Under the pieces are notes generated by a model. It had not been told where the DNA came from, did no database searches, and was given only the letters and a program-made list of their open reading frames with translations. Shown here in pieces: positions 54,412 to 62,202 of a stretch of DNA of 62,202 nt; position 1 is the stretch's first letter; each line of letters starts with the position of its first letter. Where the stretch lies: the NCBI RefSeq assembly GCF_017874215.1, contig NZ_JAGGLB010000047.1, forward strand, positions 1-62,202, read 5' to 3'. The position numbers and the translations under genes are program-made. The DNA comes from Paenibacillus eucommiae (GTDB taxonomy: Bacteria; Bacillota; Bacilli; Paenibacillales; NBRC-103111).

Positions 54412-54486
54412 ATGAAGAAGTCCATGAATTGTCACGTCAGATCCCGCAGGACACAGGTAGGGGGTGAAATCTACTATGAACCATAG
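54412..54486 (+). CDS. 24-codon leader ORF overlapping the GreA-like gene
   Basis: ATG 54412 follows GGAGG at seven bases, the best ribosome site in this stretch. It encodes MKKSMNCHVRSRRTQVGG and six more residues to TAG 54484-54486. Its end overlaps the start of the GreA-like gene by 11 bp in another frame, and that gene's AGGGGGTG site lies within it. This is the layout of a coupling or attenuating leader peptide. The peptide is basic and has no relatives I can name. Confidence 0.5.
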   Translation: MKKSMNCHVRSRRTQVGGEIYYEP

Positions 54487-54931
54487 TATTTCATTGCACG
54501 AGCTCCGCGAGCAGGTTGTATATCAGCTTATCGTTCTGGGTGAAGAGAAGAATCATTTTCTTGACGCTTATTTTCCTATGCACGGAAAAGATCGTACACA
54601 TATGGATCAATTCCTCTCCACATATACGCGTACAGTTGAGGAACAGCTGGCCCTGACTGATTTGGAAGTACCTGCGGTCGTTCTCATCGGAAGCCTCGTC
54701 AGAATCACCTATCTCGATGATCAGTCAACAGACGACTATACTATCGTATATCCAAATGATGCAGATCCTGAAGAAAATCGCATATCCTTCCTCTCCCCTG
54801 TCGGCAGGCAGCTTCTGTTGAAAAAAGCAGGTGATACTCTGACAATAGCAACGCCCTCCGGGACATTGCAGGTGCGAATTGAAAGCATCCGTGCTGCCGC
54901 TATCAAGGATAATCGAGGAACACTTGATTAA
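54476..54931 (+). CDS. GreA/GreB-type transcription factor domain protein
   Basis: 151 residues from ATG 54476; the frame opens at GTG 54464 without a spaced ribosome site. The N-terminal helical region (residues 1-65) is followed by a C-terminal FKBP-like GreA/B domain (VVLIGSLVRITYLDDQSTDDYTIVYPNDADPEENRISFLSPVGRQLLLKKAGDTLTIATPSG). The acidic tip residues of true GreA coiled coils are not obvious, so it may bind RNA polymerase in a Rnk- or Gfh-like manner instead of stimulating transcript cleavage. Single gene. The following 169 bp to 55100 include an inverted repeat (about 54990-55040, ACGTATGGATCTGC…GCATATCCATACGT) that may be its terminator. Confidence 0.82.
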   Translation: MNHSISLHELREQVVYQLIVLGEEKNHFLDAYFPMHGKDRTHMDQFLSTYTRTVEEQLALTDLEVPAVVLIGSLVRITYLDDQSTDDYTIVYPNDADPEENRISFLSPVGRQLLLKKAGDTLTIATPSGTLQVRIESIRAAAIKDNRGTLD

Positions 54932-55100
54932 TTATTTCTAAATCGCACTCCATCTCAATCAAGGTTATCCGTTTTTCAAAGTCACCACATGAATCAACGT
55001 ATGGATCTGCCATTTATAGATCTGCATATCCATACGTGAATTCGTGTGAGGATTAAAATATAGTAATACCCCCAAAGCAAGTCCATCACCCTCGTTTAAA

Positions 55101-55796
55101 TCAGCGCCACTCAAATACCTCCAGGTAATCAGATAATAAAGTGTTTAATTGCAATATATTCACCTTGGGAGGCGGGTCCATCTTATCACTACAAATGGAA
55201 ATCACATAATCACCAATAAAAGGGTAACTGCAAAACTTAAGAGCTTTGTCTTGTAAAAGTCTGGAGGCTTGTTCATCTTGAATTTCAAAAGCAATGTTTT
55301 TTAGTGGAACAAAAGCAATTCCGGTTCCCTCATACTTTAAATAAGATTCCTTGAGTGTCCAAAACCGATAAAAAAGCTTTAATTTCTCTAAAGAAGATTG
55401 TTTTTGGTTCCATTGCAGCAATTCGATTTCGGATAAGCATTGTTCAGTAACGGCTGGATCCATATCGTTTATTTTTTCAATATCAACCCCGATACGTCCT
55501 GAGTGGGTCAGTGCGCAAACAATAACACACCCAGAATGTGAAATATTAAAATCTCCATGCCATAACGGGTCTTCAACAAATGGCCTGCCGTATACGGTTT
55601 TCTCCATCACGGATAAGACGTTAAAGTGCTTATACAATAAAAACTTAATTAAAATAGTTGATATCAGTGAATTCAATTTATCCTGGAAACGCATGTACCG
55701 GGAAATTCTTTGTTGCTCTTGCCATTGCAATGTATGTAAAATTTGTTCAAAATCCACATGGGAATTCAAATGGACTGCATATAAGAAGGCGTTCAA
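55101..55796 (-). CDS. Sfp-type 4'-phosphopantetheinyl transferase
   Basis: About 231 residues (Sfp is 224). It shows the Mg2+/CoA motif RIGVDIEKI and the second motif FYRFWTLKESYLKYEGTGI, with RPFVEDPLWHGDFNISHSG between them. It loads the phosphopantetheine arm onto the carrier domain of the NRPS encoded directly upstream. The start is probably TTG 55796 (GGTGGGG five bases before); the frame stays open to 55856, overlapping the NRPS end. Last gene of the c-di-GMP-controlled operon. Confidence 0.92.
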   Translation of the reverse strand: MNAFLYAVHLNSHVDFEQILHTLQWQEQQRISRYMRFQDKLNSLISTILIKFLLYKHFNVLSVMEKTVYGRPFVEDPLWHGDFNISHSGCVIVCALTHSGRIGVDIEKINDMDPAVTEQCLSEIELLQWNQKQSSLEKLKLFYRFWTLKESYLKYEGTGIAFVPLKNIAFEIQDEQASRLLQDKALKFCSYPFIGDYVISICSDKMDPPPKVNILQLNTLLSDYLEVFEWR

Positions 55797-55815
55797 ACGG
55801 TCCCCACCCACCCCA

Positions 55816-58800
55816 TTAAGGTTGATTAAAATAACCGATTTGTACCGCATAATCAATTAACTTATCGAAAAACGGTTGTTTGGGCTCTTCACAATGCACA
55901 TGCGAATCGGCAAGATACTGCAAAGTTTGAGGACAGGAATATTGATAGGCAAAGCTCTTGGCTCCATCACCTTCAAGCTGCGCCATGGCTAATTCCAAAC
56001 CTGCCTGGTTTTTTGGCTTTTGTGTATCCAGCAACCACGCTTCGTAGTCTTCCAAATCCATGAATGTAATTTCATAGCCGTATTCCCGGAAATACCCAAT
56101 CATTTGTTCATAACAAAGCTGCGTCGGGTTACAGATGTGAAACAACCTGCCGACAGTATGGTTACTAAGCGCTAGTGCAGCGATAGATTCGCCTGCATAA
56201 TCAATTGGAGTAATATCGACTTGCCAGTTTACTTTTGGCGCAGTCTTCAAAAGAATCATAGCTTTTAGCATTCTATAGAATGCGTTATTATCGATATTTT
56301 TTTGAAAAGATCCATTGTCAGAATGACAAGAAAGGTTTCCGACCCGATACACCGTAGCGGGAACTCCTTCTTCTTCACAAGCCTTAACCACCAGCTTTTC
56401 AGCTTCGAATTTACTGTTGGTGTAGACGTTGTCTATATGTGCAGTGTAATCATAACCGGACCTGTTAACGAAGGTCTCCCATTGACCGCTTAAGGCCAAC
56501 TCTTCAGGAATTCCCAGCGTAGAAATATAATGAAATCGCACGTTTTTCCGGTGTTTGGCTAAGGTTAAAAGTTGCTGCGTGCTATCGACATTCACCTTGG
56601 TGAAATAGTTGGCATCCCCAAAATGTTTGACCTCAGCTCCGCAATGAAAAATAGAATCGATGTTTTTGATCAGCATCGTCATGTCAGCTTGGCTTAATCC
56701 TAAATCCTCTTTTTCCAAGTCGCCTTGGACTACATAAACTCTATGTTCCATCAATTTCAAGATACTGCTTCCGAAATAGTCCGACATAACATTCACTAGA
56801 CGTTCATAGGGATCTTGATGATCAGTTGGACGAACGAGACAGTAGATCATTGCTTCCGACTTAGTTAACAGTTCATAAAGCAAATGAGAGCCTAAATAAC
56901 CAGTGGAGCCAGTTAAAAGGATATAAAGCTGAGTAAAAATCTCTTTATTTATAGATCCTGTTTGAAATACGGCAGGAAACTCATATAAGTCCCTTACAGG
57001 TTCATTGGCATAACCCATCTGTTTCGTAACGGTTTCGTTCATTAATTCCTCGATTCTTGCGGATAACTGGGCAATCGTAGGGAATAGAAAGAAATCGTTA
57101 ATTTTTAATTTGGGGAAACGTGGCTTTAAAATAACAAGAATTTCAAGTATTTTTAAAGAATGTCCTCCTATGTCGAAGAAATGATCATGAATACTGATTT
57201 TTGTTCTTTTCATCGCTTTCTCCCAAGCTGCGCACACTTCTTGCTGCAACTCAGTTTCAGGAACCACATATTCGAGAGGATCCTCTGCGCTATTCACCTC
57301 CAAAATCGCTAGTTTCTTGCGATCTATTTTTCCGCTAGGAGTTAAAGGCATACTATCCAAGAAACATATATGCTTAGGAACCATGTAGGAAGGCACTTTT
57401 TTGTTTAAAAATTGGACGATGCCCGCTCTTGGAATCAACAAGCCATCCTTCGATGTATAAAAGGCCACGAGCATTTTGGTTCCGTCATCATCAGCCTTGG
57501 GGATAATAGCAACATCTTTAATGAACTCATGTTTGGCCAAATTATCTTCGATTTCTCCGATTTCGATACGGTAGCCTCTAATTTTGACCTGGGCATCCTT
57601 TCTCCCCATATACTCTATTTGTCCGTTCGCTAACAGCCTTACCAAATCGCCTGACCGATAAAACCGCTTATCGGAATTCGGCTGAATGGGATCACAAATA
57701 AACACTTCGCTTGTTTTCTCAGGTTGATTCAAATAACCTTTGGCGACACCGACCGAGCTGATCAGCAGCTCGCCAATCACGTTGAGCGGACAGAGGCGAT
57801 TGCTTTCATTAACAATAAATAATTCGTAGTTAGCAAGCGGCTTTCCAATATAGATGGTGGACAGTTGGTCCGGAACTGCATAATCAATCGTATGGGTAGT
57901 CGTTACAACTGTAACTTCGGTAGGGCCATATGCATTTATAATAGTAGTGTTGCGGCCCATTTTTTTTTGAAAAAGCCGGACTGTTTCTCCTGCTAAAGCT
58001 TCTCCACCAACTACGATGCTTTTGATATGCTGATATTTGTGCAAGTCATTGCTCGAGAGATAAGCAGATAATTGATTGAAGAAGACTGTGGGTAAAATGG
58101 CAATGCGTGTTGCCTTTGTGTTTTCGACTGCCTCCGTAAAGGATTCGACTGAAAAACGTTGTTCGTTGGAGAGAAGATGCAGTCTGGAGCCACTGCTCAA
58201 TGAACCGAATATATCATACACGGATGCATCGAAGCTAAATGTGGAATATTGCAAAAAGATATCCTCTTCATTCAGATTTAAGCTGGTTCTCGTCGCCATG
58301 GAGAGATTTACGACTCCCTTATGTGCGATTAACGCACCTTTCGGCCTTCCTGTCGAACCGGAAGTATAAATCACATAAGCCAAATCATCGGCTTCAATTT
58401 GTATATAACAAGCCTCCTCTGAGTATAAGTCAAGCTGCTTATCCATTTGAAAAACTTGCTTTTCCATAGATACATGATCAAGAAAAGCCGCAAGTTTAGA
58501 GGTGAAATTTTCATTTGTGAGGATAAAATGGGACTGTGTGTCAGATATAATATAGGCGTTTCTGTCATCGGGATGTTCGGGATCAAGCGGGACATAAGCT
58601 CCACCTGCTTTTAATACCCCCATTAGACTGATAATGACATCGATACTTCTTTCCATGAAAATGGAGACGAATTGACCTTTGCGCAGTCCCTTTTCAACGA
58701 GCATATGTGCCACTTTATTCGATAAGCGGTCCAACTGTTCATACGTTAACTGACGGTGATCGGTAGACAGCGCTGTTCTTTGGGGAAAGCTCTTGGCGAC

Positions 58801-59532
58801 TGCGGCAAACATATCAACGATGTTTGATTCAGCCGGCATTTCCCTAGCCGTATTGTTGAGTATAGAATAAGCATCTACATCTTCTTCAGTTAAAATTGCT
58901 ATGCTGTCGATAGCTATATTTATATTATCAAGCGCAGAATCAACAATAAGCTTGAAATGACGGACATATTTCTGAATCGTTTGTTCTTTAAACAGATTTG
59001 TACAATAAGAAATTTTCAATATCCATTGATTATGTTCCACTGTGACAAACCAGTTCAACCTGCTGTTCTCATCGGTACTGTCTTCCCCATAAATAGTTTG
59101 AAAAATGTTCGAATGTCCGGTTATATATTCAATATCTGCAAGTGATGTATCACTTGTATTCATACGCTCCAGTTTGCCAGTGATCTGCTCATATAACTGC
59201 TTAAACGTATCTTCACTCTTATATACCACCCGAATAGGGTTTAGCTTGCCTTCTTGACTTTTCACTCCAACAATCATATCTTTTTCATTGGTCATTCTAA
59301 AAAGAAATGCAAAATAACTGGCAAGCATCCAAGTATTCATGTTATAGGCACCACAAAAGCTATTAGCTTTCGCGGTATCTATATCCAGAACGTATGTTTC
59401 ACTACTAACCTCTCTAATTGCGGAATGCTTTGGAAAATCCGTATAAATATCAAAGACCGGTAAAGGAGCTTGCAGCTCAGTTAGCCAATACTCTTTATTT
59501 TGTTCGGTAAGCATCATGGTATTCATATCCAT
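55816..59532 (-). CDS. One-module NRPS: partial C, A, T and reductase domains
   Basis: 1238 residues. Residues about 10-225 match only the C-terminal half of a condensation domain; the HHxxxDG active site is absent. The adenylation domain (about 240-740) has A3 YTSGSTGRPKG (389-399), FDASVYDIF (434-442), NAYGPTE (533-539), YRSGDL (625-630) and PLTPSGKIDRKK (729-740). The carrier domain has DIGGHSLK with Ser792. The C-terminal thioester reductase (about 868-1230) has the NADPH motif TGSTGYLGSHL (874-884) and the YTNSK catalytic pair. It should activate one amino acid and release it as an aldehyde or alcohol. ATG 59532, or ATG 59526, which is better spaced from GAGGAGA. 33 bp after the chemoreceptor gene. 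Confidence 0.92.
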   Translation of the reverse strand: MDMNTMMLTEQNKEYWLTELQAPLPVFDIYTDFPKHSAIREVSSETYVLDIDTAKANSFCGAYNMNTWMLASYFAFLFRMTNEKDMIVGVKSQEGKLNPIRVVYKSEDTFKQLYEQITGKLERMNTSDTSLADIEYITGHSNIFQTIYGEDSTDENSRLNWFVTVEHNQWILKISYCTNLFKEQTIQKYVRHFKLIVDSALDNINIAIDSIAILTEEDVDAYSILNNTAREMPAESNIVDMFAAVAKSFPQRTALSTDHRQLTYEQLDRLSNKVAHMLVEKGLRKGQFVSIFMERSIDVIISLMGVLKAGGAYVPLDPEHPDDRNAYIISDTQSHFILTNENFTSKLAAFLDHVSMEKQVFQMDKQLDLYSEEACYIQIEADDLAYVIYTSGSTGRPKGALIAHKGVVNLSMATRTSLNLNEEDIFLQYSTFSFDASVYDIFGSLSSGSRLHLLSNEQRFSVESFTEAVENTKATRIAILPTVFFNQLSAYLSSNDLHKYQHIKSIVVGGEALAGETVRLFQKKMGRNTTIINAYGPTEVTVVTTTHTIDYAVPDQLSTIYIGKPLANYELFIVNESNRLCPLNVIGELLISSVGVAKGYLNQPEKTSEVFICDPIQPNSDKRFYRSGDLVRLLANGQIEYMGRKDAQVKIRGYRIEIGEIEDNLAKHEFIKDVAIIPKADDDGTKMLVAFYTSKDGLLIPRAGIVQFLNKKVPSYMVPKHICFLDSMPLTPSGKIDRKKLAILEVNSAEDPLEYVVPETELQQEVCAAWEKAMKRTKISIHDHFFDIGGHSLKILEILVILKPRFPKLKINDFFLFPTIAQLSARIEELMNETVTKQMGYANEPVRDLYEFPAVFQTGSINKEIFTQLYILLTGSTGYLGSHLLYELLTKSEAMIYCLVRPTDHQDPYERLVNVMSDYFGSSILKLMEHRVYVVQGDLEKEDLGLSQADMTMLIKNIDSIFHCGAEVKHFGDANYFTKVNVDSTQQLLTLAKHRKNVRFHYISTLGIPEELALSGQWETFVNRSGYDYTAHIDNVYTNSKFEAEKLVVKACEEEGVPATVYRVGNLSCHSDNGSFQKNIDNNAFYRMLKAMILLKTAPKVNWQVDITPIDYAGESIAALALSNHTVGRLFHICNPTQLCYEQMIGYFREYGYEITFMDLEDYEAWLLDTQKPKNQAGLELAMAQLEGDGAKSFAYQYSCPQTLQYLADSHVHCEEPKQPFFDKLIDYAVQIGYFNQP

Positions 59533-59565
59533 CTTCTCCTCATTGAGCTCTATATTTGGCTCTAT

Positions 59566-61344
59566 TTATACATGCAGCTCAACGACCAAATTCTCCAATT
59601 TATCAGAAATTTGATTCAATTGCTCAGCAGATTCAATAATTTTCGTATAGGAAGACCGTTGATCCTGTGCACTAAGTCTAATCTCATCCGAAACAACTGA
59701 ATTTCTCTCTGCCAATACGGCAAGATGTTTGATGGAAGATGTAATTTGTTCGGTCTCGGCTACCATTTGCTGAGTGGCTGCAGACACTTCTTGAATTTGA
59801 TTAGTGACAGTCTCTGTCGCGGACAAAATACCTTTAAACAAGGTACCGGTTTCTCTCACTGCTGCAATACCCATTTCAACGTTTTGTTCACCTTCGCTAA
59901 TAGCTGTAACCGCCAATGATGTTTCATTTTGAATATAATTGATCAAATCAGAAATTTGTTCAGCTGATTTTTTAGACTCTTCCGATAGCTTCTTCACTTC
60001 ATTGGCAACTACGGCAAATCCCTGGCCATTCTCACCTGCTCTTGCTGCTTCAATGCTGGCGTTCAGTGATAACAAATTGGTTTGCGCAGCAATCTCTGCA
60101 ATCACTTGTACGATCTGACCTATTTCTACCGAACGTTTCTGTAAATTTTCGATAATGGCCACCGAATTTTTAACGGAATCGTTGATTGAATTCATTTGAT
60201 TCATTACTTTTTCAACATTTTGATTGCCTCTTTCCGATTGATCCTTCATGTGCAAGGATGTCTCGGACAATTCTGAAGTATTGCTGGCAATTGAATTTAC
60301 CCCGGTGGATATTTCCTCCAATGAAGTCACACTTTCCGATATGGAAGTACTCTGCAAAGCTACTCTTGACGACATTTCTTCAATATTTTTCGTGATCGTC
60401 GACGAGCTCCCATTATTCTCCTCCACTGTTGAAAATAACACTTTGGATTGCACAGCCGATTCTATGGAAACCGATTTAATCGTTGTAACTAGCCGTTTAA
60501 TGTTAGTAACCGTAGTATTAAATTTCTCGTTTACCTGACCTAGTTCGTCACTACTTGTTTTTAGCTGGACATTGAAATCGCCTTGACTAAGCTTCTCCAG
60601 CGCGAGCATCAAATCTTTGATCGGAGCAAACGTCCTCCTGTTAGTCACATATTGCAAGGTCAGGATAACTACTAAAGTAATCAGCAGAGCAATGACCGTA
60701 TACGTTAATAACTTTCTTTTTCCTTCCATTACTAAACTTGCATCGATGTCCATGCCCATATACGCGAATACATTTCCACTCGGATCTTGAAAAGGATACA
60801 ATACGGTAATCCAGATACCATAATCATCTTTATAGGGTTTTGTAAATTTGAGCTGTTTATCTTTTAACATTTCCCTGACGGCATCTGCATGGATTTTAGG
60901 CTGTTCATATAAATCTCCGAGCTTCAAATTATCTTGCGCTAACATCTCCAAAACAGCAGTGGGAAAAGCAATCATTGACGTTTTGTTAGTATCGATAAGT
61001 TCAGGTGCAAATAGGTAACCTTGAGCGATATTAGGATGTGAACTGGATAGGTCATCAAATATTTTCGATAACTTTTTCTGAATAGGTGAGTTGGGATCTT
61101 TATTTTCCTTAGCTTCCGCTGCATCCTCGGCAGGGATGTTTTTCACCCATGCTTCCATGGTTTTTTTTGAATCGGACTGCAATTGATCCATCATCACCTG
61201 ACCTTGAATATAATAGCTGTAAGCTATCAGAATAGCCCCTGTCAAAATGATATACAAACTTGTTAACAGCATGTTTTTGGTTACTATACTTTGATTGTTT
61301 TTAAAAAAATTCAAGCGTTTAATGGAAAAATTTTGCACTTTCAT
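59566..61344 (-). CDS. Methyl-accepting chemotaxis protein (first gene of NRPS operon)
   Basis: 592 residues: TM1 (about 25-46, LLTSLYIILTGAILIAYSYYI), extracytoplasmic Cache-like sensor (about 50-210, including YPFQDPSGNVFAYMGMDIDAS), TM2 (about 216-236), HAMP, and a cytoplasmic signalling domain with the hairpin tip QTNLLSLNASIEAARAGENGQGFAVVANEVKKL. GGAGAG lies upstream of ATG 61344. It is encoded 33 bp before the NRPS with no terminator between them, so it is co-transcribed with NRPS and Sfp-type genes behind the riboswitch. The ligand is unknown; it might be the NRPS product or its precursor. Confidence 0.93.
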   Translation of the reverse strand: MKVQNFSIKRLNFFKNNQSIVTKNMLLTSLYIILTGAILIAYSYYIQGQVMMDQLQSDSKKTMEAWVKNIPAEDAAEAKENKDPNSPIQKKLSKIFDDLSSSHPNIAQGYLFAPELIDTNKTSMIAFPTAVLEMLAQDNLKLGDLYEQPKIHADAVREMLKDKQLKFTKPYKDDYGIWITVLYPFQDPSGNVFAYMGMDIDASLVMEGKRKLLTYTVIALLITLVVILTLQYVTNRRTFAPIKDLMLALEKLSQGDFNVQLKTSSDELGQVNEKFNTTVTNIKRLVTTIKSVSIESAVQSKVLFSTVEENNGSSSTITKNIEEMSSRVALQSTSISESVTSLEEISTGVNSIASNTSELSETSLHMKDQSERGNQNVEKVMNQMNSINDSVKNSVAIIENLQKRSVEIGQIVQVIAEIAAQTNLLSLNASIEAARAGENGQGFAVVANEVKKLSEESKKSAEQISDLINYIQNETSLAVTAISEGEQNVEMGIAAVRETGTLFKGILSATETVTNQIQEVSAATQQMVAETEQITSSIKHLAVLAERNSVVSDEIRLSAQDQRSSYTKIIESAEQLNQISDKLENLVVELHV

Positions 61345-61454
61345 ATTTTATTTCTCTCCTTCTAAAATACAGTAATGAGCCCATAGAACTAACATGATGT
61401 AGTTGAGCAGACCTCCTTTATGATAAATAGCATATAAAATCCATTTTGCGGCAC

Positions 61455-61494
61455 AAAAAAAAGCGAAAGATGGATGTTATTTTCCATAGTTCGC
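61455..61494 (-). terminator. Riboswitch-associated intrinsic terminator
   Basis: On the minus strand GCGAACTATGG (61484-61494) pairs with CCATCTTTCGC (61463-61473), followed by eight T (61455-61462). It lies right after the c-di-GMP aptamer. The CATAG at the aptamer's 3' edge (about 61502-61507) can pair with the CTATG in the terminator's left arm, a natural antiterminator switch. Confidence 0.85.
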
Positions 61495-61500
61495 CAATTT

Positions 61501-61585
61501 TCTATGCAACTGGCTGACATTTCCTGAAGGAAGTAGTCCCTATAGCTTTGCGTCACTACTTTTCAGTAGTTTTGCCAAGTATTTA
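61501..61585 (-). ncRNA. c-di-GMP-I (GEMM) riboswitch
   Basis: The minus strand reads the GEMM-I core in order: GGCAAAA, a stem CTACT-GAAA-AGTAG with the GNRA tetraloop (61556-61569), GACGCAAAGC (61545-61554), TATAGGGACTA, a short stem CCTTCAGG, and TGTCAGCCAGTTGC (61506-61519), which holds the tetraloop receptor side and the ligand-pairing segment. An intrinsic terminator follows, then the chemoreceptor-NRPS-PPTase operon about 110 nt further on. This class senses cyclic di-GMP and commonly controls motility, chemoreceptor and surface genes. Confidence 0.9.
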
Positions 61586-61780
61586 GTTACAAAGTCATTT
61601 CAAGCACAATGAAAGTAGTTCCGATCACATGGGAGTATATTACTATTATTTGATAATAATTACCATAGTTTTTTCAAATATTCACAAAACATTTGAAAAT
61701 GGATACTTTTTACGGTTCTGGCGTAAATATGAACTAATATGTTAACATGTAAAAAAACGGTGGTAAGTGGCGGGGAAATA
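61586..61780 (-). promoter_or_regulatory. Promoter region of the riboswitch-controlled operon
   Basis: AT-rich region upstream of the aptamer. A weak TTGAAA-N16-TATCAA pair on the minus strand (about 61630-61665) is one possible promoter; I cannot fix the start. No other feature seen before the repeat begins near 61790. Confidence 0.35.
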
Positions 61781-61789
61781 ACTTTAACA

Positions 61790-62140
61790 AGTAAGAAAAA
61801 TGCTGCTTTGCGATATCCTTTGATGAGCGTGTTCGTGATGTGGGAATGTTGCGGAGGGAAGGGATGTGGGTTCCAGCCGCTGTTAAAGATTTGTTCCCTT
61901 GAATGGAATGGATTAGGGGGTTGGAACAAATCTTTAAAGGCGGACGCTTCCGCTCTTCCGCCCACACCCCTTCCCTCTCTCAGCTACTATCGCACAAACA
62001 CCAAGTTCAAACGGACAGCCAGCAAAAGTTTTCTCTTGGTTAATGGAGATTTCCTAGCGGGTGCAGGTGCAGGCGCCGGGAAGGAAGAGCTCGCGCAGCT
62101 GCGAAGGACTGCTACTTTAACGATGTTTATACGAAAATAA
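61790..62140 (+). repeat. Structured repeat family, copy E
   Basis: 5' module (TGATGAGCGTGTTCGTGATGTGGGAATG), then the long hairpin at 61854-61977: inner stem 15 bp perfect (61883-61897 with 61923-61937), outer stem 17 bp with one mismatch (61854-61870 with 61961-61977). The conserved block follows to about 62110, and the first palindrome is cut after TTTAACGATGTTTAT (from 62116). The last about 60 bases of the window hold nothing recognised. Confidence 0.88.
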
Positions 62141-62202
62141 AACTGAACTCCTTGGCTAAAATGATGTTAGAAGGCAAAAAAAGGCCTTGTGCTTTTAAAA
62201 GT

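Noticed and set aside
55816..59532. Prediction of the amino acid activated by the NRPS
   Set aside because: The specificity-pocket residues cannot be aligned reliably by eye, so naming a substrate would be guesswork.
61660..62140. Open frames of 77-133 codons at the right end
   Set aside because: They lie across the structured repeat on both strands, and equivalent frames in other copies are not conserved, as expected for non-coding repeats.

Overview
The window looks like a Paenibacillus-type Firmicute chromosome. The grounds are YesM/YesN two-component pairs, Lpl-type (LplA/LplB/LplC) sugar ABC transporters, an AraC regulator with a membrane-anchored sensor, SLH/cohesin/dockerin surface proteins, an hxlR-hxlAB formaldehyde module, a seven-gene mrp antiporter operon, strong GGAGG ribosome sites and frequent TTG/GTG starts. 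No tRNA, rRNA or CRISPR array was seen.

Left part, about 0.4-31 kb, almost all on the minus strand: three carbohydrate-utilisation blocks that have been copied, recombined and partly eroded. Block 1 (14.1-4.0 kb) runs sensor-AraC regulator, solute-binding lipoprotein, two permeases, a DapA/NanA-like aldolase, a BNR sialidase-like protein, a hydroxyacid dehydrogenase, a truncated SDR, an intact SDR, a cyclase-family hydrolase and a broken PhyH gene, followed by an intact yesM-yesN pair. Block 2 (27.8-20.4 kb) runs solute-binding lipoprotein, a sialidase-like protein with cohesin and dockerin, a cohesin-SLH surface protein, an amidohydrolase and two permeases. It is followed by decayed second copies of yesMN, the dehydrogenase, the SDR (still intact) and the cyclase. 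Block 3 is a large glycoside-hydrolase-like gene (28.3-31.0 kb). Fragments of one block are stitched into another: a transposase-permease chimera, a glycosidase N-terminus joined to a dehydrogenase C-terminus, and an amidohydrolase shred upstream of the glycosidase.

Middle part, 31-54 kb: hxlR and hxlAB (ribulose-monophosphate formaldehyde fixation) with candidate HxlR operators; a Rieske-FAD oxidoreductase; a DUF2935 protein; PAP2 phosphatase; LysM-NlpC/P60 hydrolase; an HD-DUF1835/DUF3658 fusion; a chemoreceptor; mrpABCDEFG with a promoter plus leader terminator; a MarR regulator and two luciferase-like flavin oxidoreductases sharing one palindromic operator; a KtrA-type potassium channel subunit; a third luciferase-like enzyme; and a GreA-like protein.

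Right end, 55-61.6 kb: a compact operon of a chemoreceptor, a one-module NRPS ending in a reductase domain, and a phosphopantetheinyl transferase. It lies behind a well-formed c-di-GMP-I (GEMM) riboswitch with its own terminator. This is the most interesting functional unit seen: c-di-GMP appears to gate synthesis of a reductively released small molecule together with a chemoreceptor.

A family of structured interspersed repeats (about 370 bp, with nested long hairpins and flanking palindromes) occupies intergenic gaps at 1-410, 31.76-32.15, 36.42-36.77, 38.63-38.78, 48.75-49.63 and 61.8-62.14 kb. Its stems show base-pair-preserving changes between copies, and one palindrome carries a 168-bp MITE whose empty site can be reconstructed.
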